Below, in pieces: positions 1-11,445 of a stretch of DNA of 64,000 nt. The stretch spans positions 1,145,467 through 1,209,466 of the forward strand of contig NC_133666.1 of assembly GCF_037893015.1 (NCBI RefSeq), read 5' to 3'. The position numbers and the translations under genes are program-made. The notes beneath the pieces were generated by a model. The model made no database searches. It was not told the DNA's origin and saw only the letters and a list, made by a program, of their open reading frames with translations. Within the stretch, counting starts at the first letter, position 1. Every line of letters starts with the position of its first letter. Source of the stretch: Macrotis lagotis. Lineage: Eukaryota > Chordata > Mammalia > Peramelemorphia > Peramelidae.

Positions 1-450
1 TTGTACATATAGCTCCTTTCCCTTTCTGTTTTTTATCTCTTTGGGATATAGACATACCAACAATCAAAGAATTTACAAGATTTTTTACAGCCCTTTGACC
101 ATAGGTTCAAATTGCTCTCCAGAATGGTTGAAAACCACTTCACTAATAGTACATCAGCATTTTAACTTTTCCATATGCCCTCCAATATTTGTCATTTTTC
201 TTTTCTGTCATATTAACCAATCTGACAGGTCTAAGGTAGAACCTCAGAAATGTTTTAATTGGCATTTCTCTCATCAATAGTGATTTACAGCTTTTTTATG
301 ACTATAGATGGCTTTGATTGCCTTGTCTGAAAACTCTGTCCTGTTTTTAACCATTCATCAGTTAAGGAATGACTCCTATTTCTATAAATTTGACTCAGCT
401 TTCTATGTTTCAGAAATGAAGCATTTAGCACTATAAGAATAATTGTATCA
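1..450 (-). mobile_element. Old LINE-1 ORF2/3' fragment, antisense
   Basis: The stretch aligns by eye with the antisense L1 copy at about 10,120-10,470: both carry the same run from the 'aattgctctccaga' segment through 'tttaatt.gcatttctct' and a 'gatggctttgat' block. In sense it is the distal part of L1 ORF2. It is clearly more diverged than the copy at 9-10.5 kb, so it is an older insertion. It probably begins to the left of the window. The following bases to about 750 show nothing I recognise. Confidence 0.7.
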
Positions 451-752
451 ATGATGATCACCAACTACGTATTTCCCTTCATCCTATTTCCCCCATTTAT
501 TCTACTCTCTATTTCCTTTTATCCTATCCTTTCTCAAAAATGTATAGCTTCTTTTGCCTCCCCTAAACTGCTCTCCCTTCTATCAGCAATTCACCCCCTT
601 CCCTTGTCCCTTTCCCTTTCTACACCCAACTGAGACTGTCTATGATTCCCTCTTTGAACCAATTTCAATGAGAATAAAGTTCATGTGCTCCCCTCTCAGC
701 TTTTCATATTTTCCACTCCATTATAAAATGTCTTTCAGTCTTCTTTTTTTTA

Positions 753-905
753 TATGATTTTTTTATTTACTTAAGGCAATGGGGTTAAATGATTTTCCCA
801 AGGTCACACAGCTAGCCAATTATTACATGTCTCAGGTTAGATTTGAACTCAGGTCCTCCTGACTTCATGGCCAATACTCTATCCACTGTGCCACCTAGAT
901 ACCCC
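753..905 (-). mobile_element. tRNA-derived marsupial SINE (WSINE1-like)
   Basis: Read on the minus strand this has the full SINE order: tRNA-like head with 'cagtggatagagt', the B-box-like 'ttcaaatct', 'cagctgtgtgaccttgggaa', then an A/T-rich tail. The T-rich stretch at 750-765 is the antisense tail. It is a monomeric tRNA-derived SINE of about 150 bp, several percent diverged from the fresher copies at 2.2, 5.2 and 6.2 kb. Confidence 0.85.
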
Positions 906-1194
906 CCTTTCAAACTTCTTTATGATAGATAATTTAACCAACTCAAACTCTCCTTTGTCCCTTCTTCCATTACATTCTTCTTTCAGATTTCTTAATTTTT
1001 TAAAAACATTATACCATCACATTCAACTCATAACTCTGCTTTCTGTCTATATATAGTCCTAACTGTAAAATTAGAATACTTTAAGATTTATAAATACCAT
1101 ATTCCCACATAAAAATATTAAATTTAACTTTATCAAAATTCTTATGATTTCTCTTTTTTTTCTTTTTTTCACCTTTTTTTCCCCTTTATTCTTT

Positions 1195-1380
1195 TCTTTA
1201 ATTTTTTTAAATTACATGCAAAGGTACTTTTCAACCATTTACAAGTTTATGAGTTCCACATTTTTCCATCTTCTCCCATTCCCTCCTCTCTTCCCATGCT
1301 GGCAAGCAATCCAGTAAAAGTTACACGTGTTTACAGTCATCTTCAACATATTTCATATGGCAATGCTGTCTCCAAACTCT
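1195..1380 (-). mobile_element. LINE 3' end fragment, antisense
   Basis: On the minus strand this resembles the 3' UTR ends at 30,990-31,130 and 40,700-40,860: 'catgtttaacatgattgt'-like text followed by a G-rich tract and a stretch near 'aactcataaacttg'. It is an older LINE 3' UTR remnant, probably L1. Family assignment is by similarity to those copies only. From 1,380 to 2,160 I see no gene and no repeat I can name. Confidence 0.5.
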
Positions 1381-2161
1381 CCCACCCTCTTCGCCATGTG
1401 GCTCCAGCTCCATACAGCAGGATCTAAGCCCAGTCACTCACTCCTATTTCCCTTTTTCCCTTTGTCTTTGCTGTTCTCCACCAGTCCAACTTGTAATTGT
1501 CTCTTCTTGGAAAATCACCTTCTTTGACTTGTTAAAGAACCAAAACATGATTCCCCAAATGACTACTCTTTTTCTCATTAGGGATCACAGTTTCCTGTCT
1601 TCACTTTAGCCTTTCTTTCCCTCAACTTTTGCTAATCACAACCTGCCCTTTATTCTCTCTTTCCCTTTAGTTCACAACAAATACTGAAACTCACCATCTC
1701 ACTGCTTCTCCAAAGAACCTGTGAACTGTTGCAGTAACCTGTGAATTAAACTTTAAGCCTTTTAAGCCCTAACCCTTCTGAATTAGAGTCTGGTGATTTC
1801 TTGACCCCCAAACACACCCACATTGATCCTTAAAATCCCCTTTTCTGACTATTTTCCTATCATCACTGAGATCAAGCCAAATGAAGACAAAACCCAGTAG
1901 GGGTCATCAGATAAGACCATCTTTTACTTGTATTACTGCTGGCAATGATGTTAGACTCCTGTGCAATTTAAACCCCTCCAGAGGAAGAGCCTTGGCAAAA
2001 TGTAGGGTCTTTATTCTCCAGAGTGAGCTTAAAGAAAGATGAACTCAGCCAAAACAATCATTGGTTTGAGGTTAAAGCAAGGATGTGGGGAGATAGACAA
2101 GTATCACTTTTCAAAGTTATGATTCCAAATAAAAACCTGGTGGTACCCATCACAACTTATT

Positions 2162-2332
2162 AAAAAGTGGGTGTCAGGGAGACTAGGTGGTGCAGTGGAT
2201 AAAGCACTGGTCCTGGAGTCAGGAGTACCTGGGTTCAAATCCGGTCTCAGACACTTAATAGTTACCTAGCTGTGTGGCCTTGAGCAAGCCACTTAACCCC
2301 ATATGCCTTGCAAAAAAAAAAAAGTGGGTGTC
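2162..2332 (+). mobile_element. WSINE1-like SINE with 14-bp target-site duplication
   Basis: The SINE body runs 2176-2318 and is complete: 'aggtggtgcagtggataaag', 'ggttcaaatccggtctcaga', 'agctgtgtggccttgagcaa', poly(A). It is bounded by the direct repeat 'aaaaagtgggtgtc' at 2162-2175 and 2319-2332. The first A residues of the right copy merge with the poly(A) tail. This is a clean LINE-mobilised insertion into otherwise unremarkable DNA. Confidence 0.92.
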
Positions 2333-3095
2333 TGGTGCTTCCATTCCTTTAGTCTAATCTGACTTTCACAGTCCAATTAATGTGAAGAAGTCCTCCAAAA
2401 TGAGGAGGGGTCTTCACTGACTTTTGGCCAATAAAAATAAATATGTCTTAACCTTCTCAGAGTTTGTCTTAGTCAATGACAAAAGTTGCCAGAGGTTTTG
2501 GCCTTAAGAAAGAGAAAAACAAACTTAGTCAGAGCTACCTCCCCCCCCAAAAAAATAGAGCCTTTCAGTCAAATTTTATAGTTTTGACCATCAGAAGGAG
2601 GACCTAAAATGTCACCTCCAGCTTGTCCAATCAAAGAAGAGTGTGGTTCCCCAATTCAAGTTGGGTCAGGGACTAACAGTAAGAGGCAGAGGCAACTCAA
2701 GATTGGGAGTGGGATGGGGAAGGAGCCTAACATCAGAAATTCCAGCAAAAGGAATGACCTATCATTATGCTAAAGGCCTTCAAAACATGGAGAGAGCTAT
2801 AAAGGATTAAAAAGGCAAGACTTTGTTCAGGTTATAAATGAGCAGGTTTTCTGCAAGTACCTTTTATAATGGCTAAATTTGATCTGCTTATGTGATTACT
2901 GACATATTTATATAAATATATCTAGAGAGATACAGACCTATAGCTAGAGATGTATTTCTATGTACATGTATATACATAGCCATATCTCCAGAGACAGAGA
3001 AATAGATTGACAGATATGAATTCACTGTTCACATGTCATTTGGGGTTTTCCTGGCACAGACATCAAAGTGCTTTGCCATCTCCTTCTCCAACTCA

Positions 3096-3209
3096 TTTTG
3101 TTATTTTGTCCTTCATTCTGGAAGAAGACCATGACATCAGGGAGGTCATGCCATGACAAGCAGATAAATTGGCTTGGAGTGCTCTATCCACTGTGCCACT
3201 GAGCTGCCC
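3096..3209 (-). mobile_element. Fragment of a longer tRNA-derived SINE
   Basis: The antisense tail 'tttgtccttcattctggaag ... gaagaccatgacatcaggga' matches the tail of the long SINEs at 29,245-29,525 and 36,165-36,475. It is joined directly to the head end ('gtgctctatccactgtgcca'), so the middle of the element is missing. This is an internally deleted or recombined copy. Confidence 0.7.
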
Positions 3210-3298
3210 CAACTCCTTTTACACATGAGGAAACTGAGACAAATAGGGTGAAGTGACTTGCCCAGAGTCACACAGCTACTATGCAACTGAGGCCAGAT
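3210..3298 (-). mobile_element. MIR SINE fragment
   Basis: Antisense MIR core is recognisable: 'cacatgaggaaactgagaca' followed by 'gtgacttgcccagagtcaca' and 'cagct'. MIR is an old therian SINE and this copy is diverged. It abuts a younger SINE at 3299. Confidence 0.7.
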
Positions 3299-3440
3299 TT
3301 TTTTTTAGTTTTTGTAAGTCCGTGGGGTTAAGTGATTTGCCCAAGGTCACACAGCTAGGCAATTATGAAGTGTCTGAGGTCGGATTTGAACTCAGGTCTT
3401 CTTGACTCCAGGTCTGGCACTCTATCTTCTCTGCCACCTA
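3299..3440 (-). mobile_element. WSINE1-like SINE
   Basis: Antisense copy beginning with the poly(T) tail at 3299-3306, then 'ggggttaagtgatttgccca', 'aggtcacacagctaggcaat', and ending in the head sequence near 3440. It lies immediately beside a MIR fragment. I did not find a clean target-site duplication. Confidence 0.85.
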
Positions 3441-4559
3441 TAACTAAATACTGTAAAACAAAGGAAAATGAATCAGCATCAGCTGAGGCAGAGAAATCTG
3501 TGGGTTTTAAAGAGAGCACAGAAAAACAACATATAGTTTTTAAATGTTTTAAAAGAGAAAAAAATCAACATTTCAGAAACTCCTAATATGACTAGGCACT
3601 GTGTCATGTGCTGAAGATACTAAAAGAAGCAAAAGACAGTCCCTGCCCTCAAGGAGCCTACAATCTAATGGGAGAGACAACATGTGGCCAAAGTCAACCT
3701 GAATATGACTCCATAGTGAAACCTTACTTAAACTTTGGGTATTTGAGCAACCAGTCAGAGATGATTTGGGTATATCTGTTTAGATGGGGGGCGGGGGACG
3801 TTGAAGTAGCACAAAACTTTTCCCTTCCTAAAAGTAGTAAGTGTACTTTTGTCCTGTCTTTAAAAGCAGAGTATCATGGTCCCCAAAGCTTGCTGCCTTG
3901 ATATAGAAACAAAATCCTTTTACCTTTTCTTGAGTTTGCCTTTTTGACCGGGGTGAGGCTGAACCAAGATTTCTTTTAGTACATGCAAACAAATAGAAAC
4001 AAAACAAGTTATACACAGAATCAATAGGAAATCATTTTAAAAGGAGGGTACTAGAATTAAGAGTGGTTGGGGCAAACTTCCTGGAGAAGGTGGGATTTTG
4101 TGGTTGTCCATTGTCTTAGGACAGATGACATAATGGAGTAAAAGTCAACCAGGTCCAGTGGCAAAGCAAAAGTCAAAGAGTGCCAATGGCCCAGGAAGTA
4201 GTGGATGACCTTGGCATCTTCAGTGTCTGACCAAGTTCTAAGCATTCCACAGCATTTGCTTTAACTGCCTTCATGGCCATTGAAATAAATTCTTCTCATC
4301 TACCCATTCTAGGGTGGGTATGGGGGAGAAATCTTTTCATGCTTGGGGTTGACATGCCTTTAATGCCCTGATGGGTTTGAGATGCATCGGTTAACCTCAG
4401 GGTGATTTAGCCTGTCTGCCAAGATGATTTTACCAGGGTGTGGTTACTGTGAGTTCTATAGCTTCTTGTAATTCTAGGTGAGAGCTGGGTGAATCAGGGG
4501 AACACTAAAAGTGGATAAGCTGTCCTGAGGAAGTAGTCCTCCTTGAACACGTCAGGTAC

Positions 4560-4735
4560 TCCTGGGATTTTTTTTTTTAGTTTTTATAAGGCAGTGGGGT
4601 TAAGTGACTTGTCCAAGGTCACACAGCTAGGTTATTAATAAGTGTCTGAGGCCACATTTGAACTCAGGTCCTCCTGACTCCAGGGCCGGTGCTCTATCCA
4701 CTACGCCACCTAGCTGCCCCCAATCCTGAGATTTT
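4560..4735 (-). mobile_element. WSINE1-like SINE inserted in L2
   Basis: Antisense copy with its poly(T) tail at about 4569-4578 and head ending 'cgccacctagctgccccc' near 4722. An imperfect direct repeat 'tcctgggatttt' / 'tcctgagatttt' flanks it (about 4560 and 4725), which supports insertion into the older L2 sequence. Confidence 0.88.
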
Positions 4736-5216
4736 AATTGGAACTTTTAGCAAGCCAGTAAAGTTAGTAGTTGGAGAAAAGAAGGGAGAAGATTCTAAGT
4801 ATGGGGAGCAGCCAAAGGGAATGCAGGGAGCCAAGGGATGGAATATCTTGTTCATGGCACATCCAGGAGGCCAGTGCCACTAGATAGAAGAGTATGTGTT
4901 GGGGAGGAACACATAAGACTAGAAAGGAAGGAGGGAGCAGGTGATGAAGGACTCTGGATGTCAAACAGAACATTCTGAATTTGATCTTGGAGGCCAAAGG
5001 GAGCAACTGGAGTTTACTGAATACAGCAAGGAAGAAGGTGGAAGGTGATGTGATCTTACCTGCACTTTAGTAATTGAATGGAGGATGGGCTGGAAAGGAG
5101 AGACTGGAGGCAGGCAACCCTTCTCCCCGGCAGCTATTGTAATAATCCGGGTGAGGAGATGAGGGCCTGCACCAGGGGAATGGCAGGATGAGAGAAGTGA
5201 AGAGGGTGTGTTCAAC

Positions 5217-5409
5217 AGATGTGGCAAAGGGGCGGCTAGGTGGCGCAGTAGATAGAGCACCGGCCCTGGAATCAGGAGTACCTGAGTTCAAATCCGGCCT
5301 CAGACACTTAATAATTACCTAGCTGTGTGGCCTTGGCCAAGCCACTTAACTCCATTGCCTACCAAAAAAAAAAAAAACTTTAAAAAAAAAAGAGAGAGAT
5401 GTGGCAAAG
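5217..5409 (+). mobile_element. WSINE1-like SINE with 13-bp target-site duplication
   Basis: SINE body 5230-5396 with head 'gggcggctaggtggcgcagt', 'gttcaaatccggcctcagac', and a composite A-rich tail. The direct repeat 'agatgtggcaaag' is present at 5217-5229 and 5397-5409. Low divergence from the family consensus suggests a young copy, inserted into L2. Confidence 0.93.
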
Positions 5410-6196
5410 ATGAAATCAATAGGTTTTGAATATAAGGGGTGAGAAAACCTAAGATGTTTTCTAGGTTGTGAGTCTGAGGAACTAGGAGGTTGGTGGTTTG
5501 CTCCATAGTAATGGGGAAAGAGAAGAGAGGAGAGAGGTTTACAGGGAGAGATGACGAGTTCTGTTTTGAATATATTGAATTTAAGACATCTCCTGCAAAT
5601 CTAGTTTGAGATGTCTGAAAAAGGCAGTTGGAGATGAGAGAATGGAGATCAACAGAGTGATCAGAGCAGGAAAGGTAGATATGAGAATCATCAGCATAGA
5701 GATGGTAATTAAATCCATGTGATTTGATGACTCTAGCAAATGTAGGCTAGAGGGAGGAATAAAGAGGACCAGGATAGAGCCCTGAGAGACTGTGTCTCTA
5801 TAATGGGAGGATGTGGTTTAGAATCTAGCAAAGGAGTGCTCAAAATGGTAGCAGGAGAATCCCAAGAGAGTTGTACCCCCAAAACCTAGAGAGAATAGAG
5901 TATCGAGGAGGAAGGGTAATCAACAGCATATGAAAAAGACTGTCAAAAAGAATGAGCATTGAAAAAAAAAGGAATTGTGAGAGCAGAGTGAGTAGTCTGC
6001 ACAACAAAAATAATTGGTGACAGAAAATCTTGAATCGGTAACAGTAAAACGATAAAAGACTGAAGATGCAAATACACAGAAGTGAAGGAAGATTTATAAG
6101 AACAGAAGCAAAAAATGATAATAATAAAAGAAAGGATGTTCTCCATACAAACAAAATATAAGGATCTCAAAGTCAGGCTATATAGGAACAATTTAA

Positions 6197-6405
6197 AAAT
6201 TATAGGGCTAGGGGCGGCTAGGTGGCCTAGTGGATAAAGCACCGGCCTTGGAGTCAGGAGTACCTGGGTTCAACTCCGGTCTCAGACACTTGGTAATTAC
6301 CTAGCTGTGTGGCCTCGGGCAAGTCACTTAACCCCATTTGCCTTGCAAAAACCTAAAAAAAAACCCCAAACGAACAAATAAAAAACAAACAGAAATTATA
6401 GGGCT
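6197..6405 (+). mobile_element. WSINE1-like SINE, first of a tandem pair
   Basis: SINE body 6210-6392 with head 'aggggcggctaggtggccta' and a long mixed A-rich tail. The 13-bp repeat 'aaattatagggct' lies at 6197-6209 and again at 6393-6405. The second copy also serves as the left flank of the next SINE. Confidence 0.93.
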
Positions 6406-6559
6406 GGGCAGCTGGGTGGTGCAGTGGATAGAGCACCGGCCCTGGAGTCAGGAGTACCTGAGTTCAAATCTAGCCTCAGACACTTAATAATTACCTAGCT
6501 GTGTGGCCCTGAGCAAGCCACTTAACCCCATTGCCTTGCAAAAAAAAAATTATAGGGCT
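6393..6559 (+). mobile_element. WSINE1-like SINE, second of a tandem pair
   Basis: SINE body 6406-6546, head 'gggcagctgggtggtgcagt', ending in poly(A). The same 13-bp repeat 'aaattatagggct' flanks it at 6393-6405 and 6547-6559. The two neighbouring SINEs therefore share one target site. Confidence 0.93.
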
Positions 6560-7234
6560 CCTAAAAGAACACAAGTCAAAAAAAAATCTGAATACTATAA
6601 TGCAAAGAAATAATACAAGAAAGCTTCCCAGAACATCTGAACATAGAAAACAAATATGCCAATCCAAAGAATCTCTAGATCACTTCCAGAAAAAAAAGAA
6701 CCTGAGGCTATAATCATGCTGAGGAACAACCAATTTTACAAGTAACCAGGTTAACAACCTTCAAATGTAAAGGAAATGAAAATAAAACAGCACAAGACTA
6801 TTCTGCAACCTAAAAGAAAGTCCAGGAGGCAATGGAAGTGTATTCCAAAAAGCAGGGTTGCTCATGAGGCAGGCCAAGGTGCTCTATCTTCTAAATATGA
6901 ACTTAACTATTAATGAAAAAAAGATAGATGTTCAATAAAAAAAAAGTCATTCCAAATATTCCTATAAAGAAAACCAGATCTGAAGAATATTTTGCTTTCC
7001 AAACAACTCAGACAACAGAAAAACAAAAGAGTAAACAAATAAAGCAATCAAGGATACCAACAACAAGCTAATAGGAGATATTATTATGAGAATTCCTTCT
7101 TGAGGAGAGAAAGGTGAAAGCAAAAGTCAAATAGAACTGATGGTGAAAAGCAGACCTGAGACATAAGAGACTAATCCTCACAACATTCCACCACAGGTGG
7201 ATCAATATTTTTTGTGGGACCAAATTAAGGGTCT

Positions 7235-7495
7235 ATTGGACAACAAGATGGCAGAGTGGATAGTGCCCTGGACCTGGAGTTTGGAAGTCCTGAGTTCAAA
7301 TCCAGCCTTAGAAATTTACTAGCTGAGTGATCCTGGACAAGTCACTTAATCCCGTTTGCCTCCATTTCCTTGTTTGTCAAATGCTCTGGAGAAGAAAAGG
7401 CAGAGGAATTCAGTTTCTTTGCCAAGAAAACAATGGGGTCACGAAAAGTCAGATAAAACTGAAACAACTGAACAAAAACAGCAACAAATTAAGGG
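7235..7495 (+). mobile_element. SINE with RTE-type tail
   Basis: The tRNA-like head ('gcagagtggatagtgccctg', 'agttcaaatccagccttaga') is followed by a longer tail reading 'aatgctctggagaagaaaag', 'tttgccaagaaaacaatggg', 'gtcacgaaaagtcagataaa', 'actgaaacaactgaacaaa'. From known families, that tail resembles the 3' end of RTE/BovB-type LINEs, so this copy probably used RTE rather than L1 machinery. The assignment is by recall of the tail motif. Confidence 0.65.
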
Positions 7496-8985
7496 AAGAA
7501 GATAGAGGGGAAATATGCATTGTCAAGGATAAAAATGAAGGGAAAATAACTCCTGTAACCACCCAGGAAGAATGGCAAACAAAGGCAAATAGAGGAATTG
7601 AAGCCAAAAGGGAAACCTTATTTCAATGATGAGAATGATGTACCACTGATGAATATGCCTATAGGAGAAGAGAAATGTTCTAGAAGGGGAGATGGAAACC
7701 TTTCTAGAGGTATTATCTGCTTTGAGAGATGATTCATACTGTCTCAGAAGGGGAACCGAAACTCCTGGGGCAACAAACACCCAAAGGAGTGGGAAGGCAT
7801 GGAGTCAGAGAGGAAATTTTGAGTCAAATGAGGAGGGGAAAAGAAGGGAGGGCAAAAGACAATAATGAAGCGCACAATCAGGGACATGAGAAGAACCCTT
7901 CCAGGGGGCAATATTCTCTATCCTCACCTGCAGGAATTGACATTTCTAAGAATGAGAGATAACAGGAAAAAAAGGAGTCAGGGAGCAAGATCCAGAAGGC
8001 ACTAACCATGTTGAGAGAACCCAAAAGAGGCACTTCAAAAAAATGTTAATTCCACAGAGAAAAAAAGAATGACTAAATAGGTGTGTGGACCATGAATCAA
8101 AGAAAAAAGAGCTAGACTAGACAGACAGAAAGGGAAGATAAATAAGAGAATGAAAGAAAGAACTTTCTAGAGAAAAGGCACAGAAAATAAAAAATTTTAA
8201 AAACTTACAAAGTAATGATTAGGAGGAAAAGGAGAATTCTACTTGATTACTTAACCAGAAGGGAGGAAAGAAGGGAATATTTAAATAATTAAATGGGGGG
8301 GGGCAAGAAAAAGAAACTAATAAAACACAATTCCAAAACCAGAAAAAAAAAGCAAAAATTAGGAGATAGGGCTTGAGAGTAAGGAGAAATGAGCCAGGAG
8401 ATGGGGCCATCCTAAAAAAAGATGAAGGCGAAATTCCTGAAAAGATATCATCATACTGTGCTTACAATGAGGGAAAAAACCCATAATTTGGACCAAAAAA
8501 AACCCTCCCAGTATTAGAGACAAATGGAAGAAAATATAAACCCAATTCTTAACTTTAAATGTTATTGGCTTAAACAATCCAATAAAATGAAACAGAGTGA
8601 CTGACTGAATGATAAAACAAAACTACAATCTTTGTCTTACAAGAAACATATTAACAAAAAGTAAACAGAATAAAATTTACCATGTAGTATGACACAGAGA
8701 CATTGCAAAGCAAGGCAGAAATAATCTTATATTCTTTACAGACGATAATACAATAAGAATAGAATAATACAATAAGAATAAGAATAGGGACCACAAATAA
8801 AAGAGACAGATTGAAATGGAGACAATAATGAAATTTTAAATAATGAGTGGTCAAAGAACAAATCATAGAAACAATCAATATGTAAAAAAAATCATAATGA
8901 TGCAAAAATATATAAAAATGTCTGGGATGCAGCTAAAGCAGTCCCCAGGAAGAAAAGCATATCCTTTCAGTCATTAACAAAATAG

Positions 8986-10553
8986 AAAATGAGAAAATTC
9001 TGTTTTTAGAACTTTGAATTTTACAATTTTTCCCCTAATCTTGCTTCCCTCCCCTCCCCCACAGAGGCAGTCTGTTAGTCTTGACATTGTTGCCATGGTA
9101 TACATTGATCTAAGTTGAATGTGATGAGAGAGAAAACAGATCCTTAAGGAAAAAAAATAAAATATAAGGGACAGCAAAATTACATTAAGATAACTTTTTA
9201 AAATTAACGATAATAGTCTTTGGTCTTTTTTTCCAAATTCCATAATTCTTTCTCTGGATACAGATGGGATTCTCCATCGCAGAGAGCCCCAAATTGTCCC
9301 TGATTGTTGCACTAATGGAATGAAGGAGTCCATCAAGGTTGATCCTCACCCCCATGTTGCTGTTAGGGTATACAGTGTTCTGGTTCTGCTCATCTCACTC
9401 AGCTTCAGTGCATGCAAATCCCTCCAGGCTTCCTTGAATTCCCACCCCTCCTGGTTTCTAACAGAACAATAGTGTTCCATGACATACACATATACCAGTT
9501 TGTTCAGCCATTCCTCAACTAAGGGACATTTTCTTGATTTCCAATTCTTTGCCACCACAAACAGGGTTGCTATGATGTGTGAGAGAGAAATCATATCCTT
9601 AAGGAAGAAAAATAAAGTATGAGATAGTAAAATTACATAATAATGTAACTTTTTTTCTAATTTGATGATAATGATCTTTGGTCTTTGTTCAAAGTTGATA
9701 ATTCTTTCCCTGGATACAGATGGTATTCTCCATCGCAGATAGCCCACAAGTGTCCCTGACTGTTGCACTGAAGGGATGAGCAAGTCCATCAAGGTTGATC
9801 ATCACCCTCATGTTGCTGTTAAGGTGGACCATGTTCTTCTGGTTCTGCTCATCTCGCTCAACATCAGTTCATGCAAATCCCTCCTGGTTTCTAATAGAAC
9901 AATAGTGTTCCATGACATACATATACCACAGTTTGCTAAGCCATTCCCCAATTGAAGGCCATTTACTTGATTTCCAATTCTTTGCCACCACAAACAGGGC
10001 TGCTATGAATATTTTTGTACAGGTGATGTTTTTACCCTTTATCATCATCTCCTCAGGGTATAGAATCAGTAATGGTATTGCTGGATCAAAGGGGATGCAC
10101 ATTTTTGTTGCCCTTTTGGTGTAATTCCAAATTGCTCTCCAGAAAGGTTGGATAAGTTCACAACTCCACCAACAATGTATTGGTGTCCCAGATTTCCCAC
10201 ATCCCTTCCAACATTGATCATTATCCTTTCTGGTCATATTGGCCAGTCTGAGAGGTGTGAGGTGGTACCTCAGAGATGCTTTAATTTGCATTTCTCTAAT
10301 AAGTAATGCAATTTTTCATATGACTCTGGATGGCTTTGATCTCCTCATCTGTAAATTGCCTTTGCATATCCTTTGACCATTTGTCAGTTGGGGAATGGCT
10401 CATTTTTTTTTGAAAATTTGACTCAGTTCTCTGTATATTTTAGAAATTAGTCCTTTGTCAGAAATACTAGTTGTAAAGTTTGTTTCCCAGTTTACTACTT
10501 TTCTTTTGATATTGGTTCCAGTGGTTTTGTCTGTGCAAAAGCAAAAATGAGAA
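8986..10553 (-). mobile_element. Antisense LINE-1 insertion with 10-bp target-site duplication
   Basis: The body is 8996-10543. On the minus strand it encodes the ORF2 C-terminal region ('CWWSCELIQPFWRAIWNY', 'IPFDPAIPLLILYPEEMM', 'LFVVAKNWKSSKWPS') followed by the 3' UTR. The direct repeat 'aaaatgagaa' flanks it at 8986-8995 and 10,544-10,553. The ORF2-end/3'-UTR part is present twice in tandem (about 9121-9578 and 9579 onward). It sits inside an older sense L1 that resumes at 10,554. Confidence 0.88.
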
Positions 10554-10815
10554 GCTTAATGAACTGAATATGCATCTCTAAAAAAATCTAAAGTAAGCCC
10601 CAAAGAGGAGATATTGAAATCAGAGAAGAAATAGATACATGAGAAAAAAACTATAGAAATGAGCCATAAAATTCAAAGTTGAATATTTGAAAAGACAGAA
10701 AATTGATCAGCTTTTATCAAATCTGATTAAAAAATAAGCCAGGAAACTAAATCGATGATGTAGCAAAAGAACCAGGTGAAATTATAATAAAACCAGAAGA
10801 AATGTTAACAAAATG
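10554..10815 (+). mobile_element. Old LINE-1, continuation
   Basis: A-rich L1 ORF2 middle-region text ('aatgaactgaatatgcatct', 'agacagaaaattgatcagct', 'gaaattataataaaaccaga') resumes directly after the antisense L1. It is the right half of the host L1 that begins near 5950. It ends around 10,815, where non-L1 sequence starts. Confidence 0.65.
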
Positions 10816-10989
10816 GAGAACACAAATTGGCCCTAGCAATCTTCCTTCTGCAGCAAGAGAGAGGAAGGGAGTTAGAGGGAAATCACTCCTCTTTTCACCT
10901 TAGGCTGAAGCAGGAGATAGAAGTTTGGTAGGTAGTGGAGGTGAACCAGTCTCCTTTTGCGACCTTCCCTGAAGGTAGACAAAAGTCCT

Positions 10990-11445
10990 TCTTCTTCTCA
11001 CCTGGTAATTGGTTCTTTAGTGAATAAATTGTAAGAAGACTGGAAAAGCCAACTGTGAAGAACGTTAAATGCCAAAACCTATCTTGGAGGTATTGTGGAA
11101 CCCCTGAAAAGTATTGAGGAGGGGGATAATGTGGTCAGACCTATGCTTTAGAAAAGTCACTTTGGAAAATGTGGAGGATGAATTGGAAAAGGAGGAGTCT
11201 TGAGGCAGAAATACCAATTGGAGGGCTATTAAAATTGCCCAGGTAAAAAATGATTCAGACCTGAAAGAGGTTGGCAGTTGTATGAGTAGAGAAAAAGACA
11301 CACAGGAAAAGTAGGGAGACAGAAATGACTGAATCTGACAACAGATTGGAGGTGTAGAATGGACACAAGTGAGAAATTGAGACTGACAGCCTGAACAACC
11401 CAAAGGATGAGGATTTATAGAGGTCAAAGGGGACAGTGACTAAGT
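10990..11445 (-). mobile_element. L2-like LINE ORF2 fragment, antisense
   Basis: Minus-strand reading shows 'RSDHIIPLLNTF', the counterpart of the conserved L2 ORF2 C-terminal phrase RSDHVTPLLKTL. The plus strand has the usual antisense text ('ataatgtggtcagacctatg', 'gagggctattaaaattgccc'). It is strongly decayed. From 11,445 to 12,250 I see nothing I can assign. Confidence 0.7.

Larger units (their letters stand above)
3590..5950 (-). mobile_element. L2-like LINE, antisense, interrupted by younger SINEs
   Basis: The low-coordinate end carries the usual L2-type 3' segment: 'cagtccctgccctcaaggag' followed by 'cctacaatctaatgggagag'. Further right, minus-strand reading gives weak L2 ORF2-like text such as 'LTRIITIAAG', and the plus strand has characteristic phrases ('ggcagttggagatgagagaa', 'atcatcagcatagagatggt'). 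SINEs interrupt it at 4560-4723 and 5230-5396. The boundaries are approximate. It contains no host coding exon that I can support. Confidence 0.6.
5950..8985 (+). mobile_element. Old LINE-1, 5' part (ORF1 region to ORF2 endonuclease start)
   Basis: A-rich sense-strand sequence consistent with L1. At about 8540-8640 the reading 'NVIGLNNPIK' corresponds to the conserved start of the ORF2 endonuclease (NVNGLNSPIK in placental L1). The part from 5950 to about 8500 is A-rich, of L1 ORF1/5' character, and too decayed to align by eye. The element is broken by SINEs at 6210-6546 and 7235-7495 and continues at 10,554-10,815 after a younger antisense L1. No intact ORF remains. Confidence 0.55.

Noticed and set aside
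2176-6546. tRNA genes suggested by tRNA-like heads
   Set aside because: These are heads of tRNA-derived SINEs with A-rich tails and target-site duplications; no complete cloverleaf tRNA is present.
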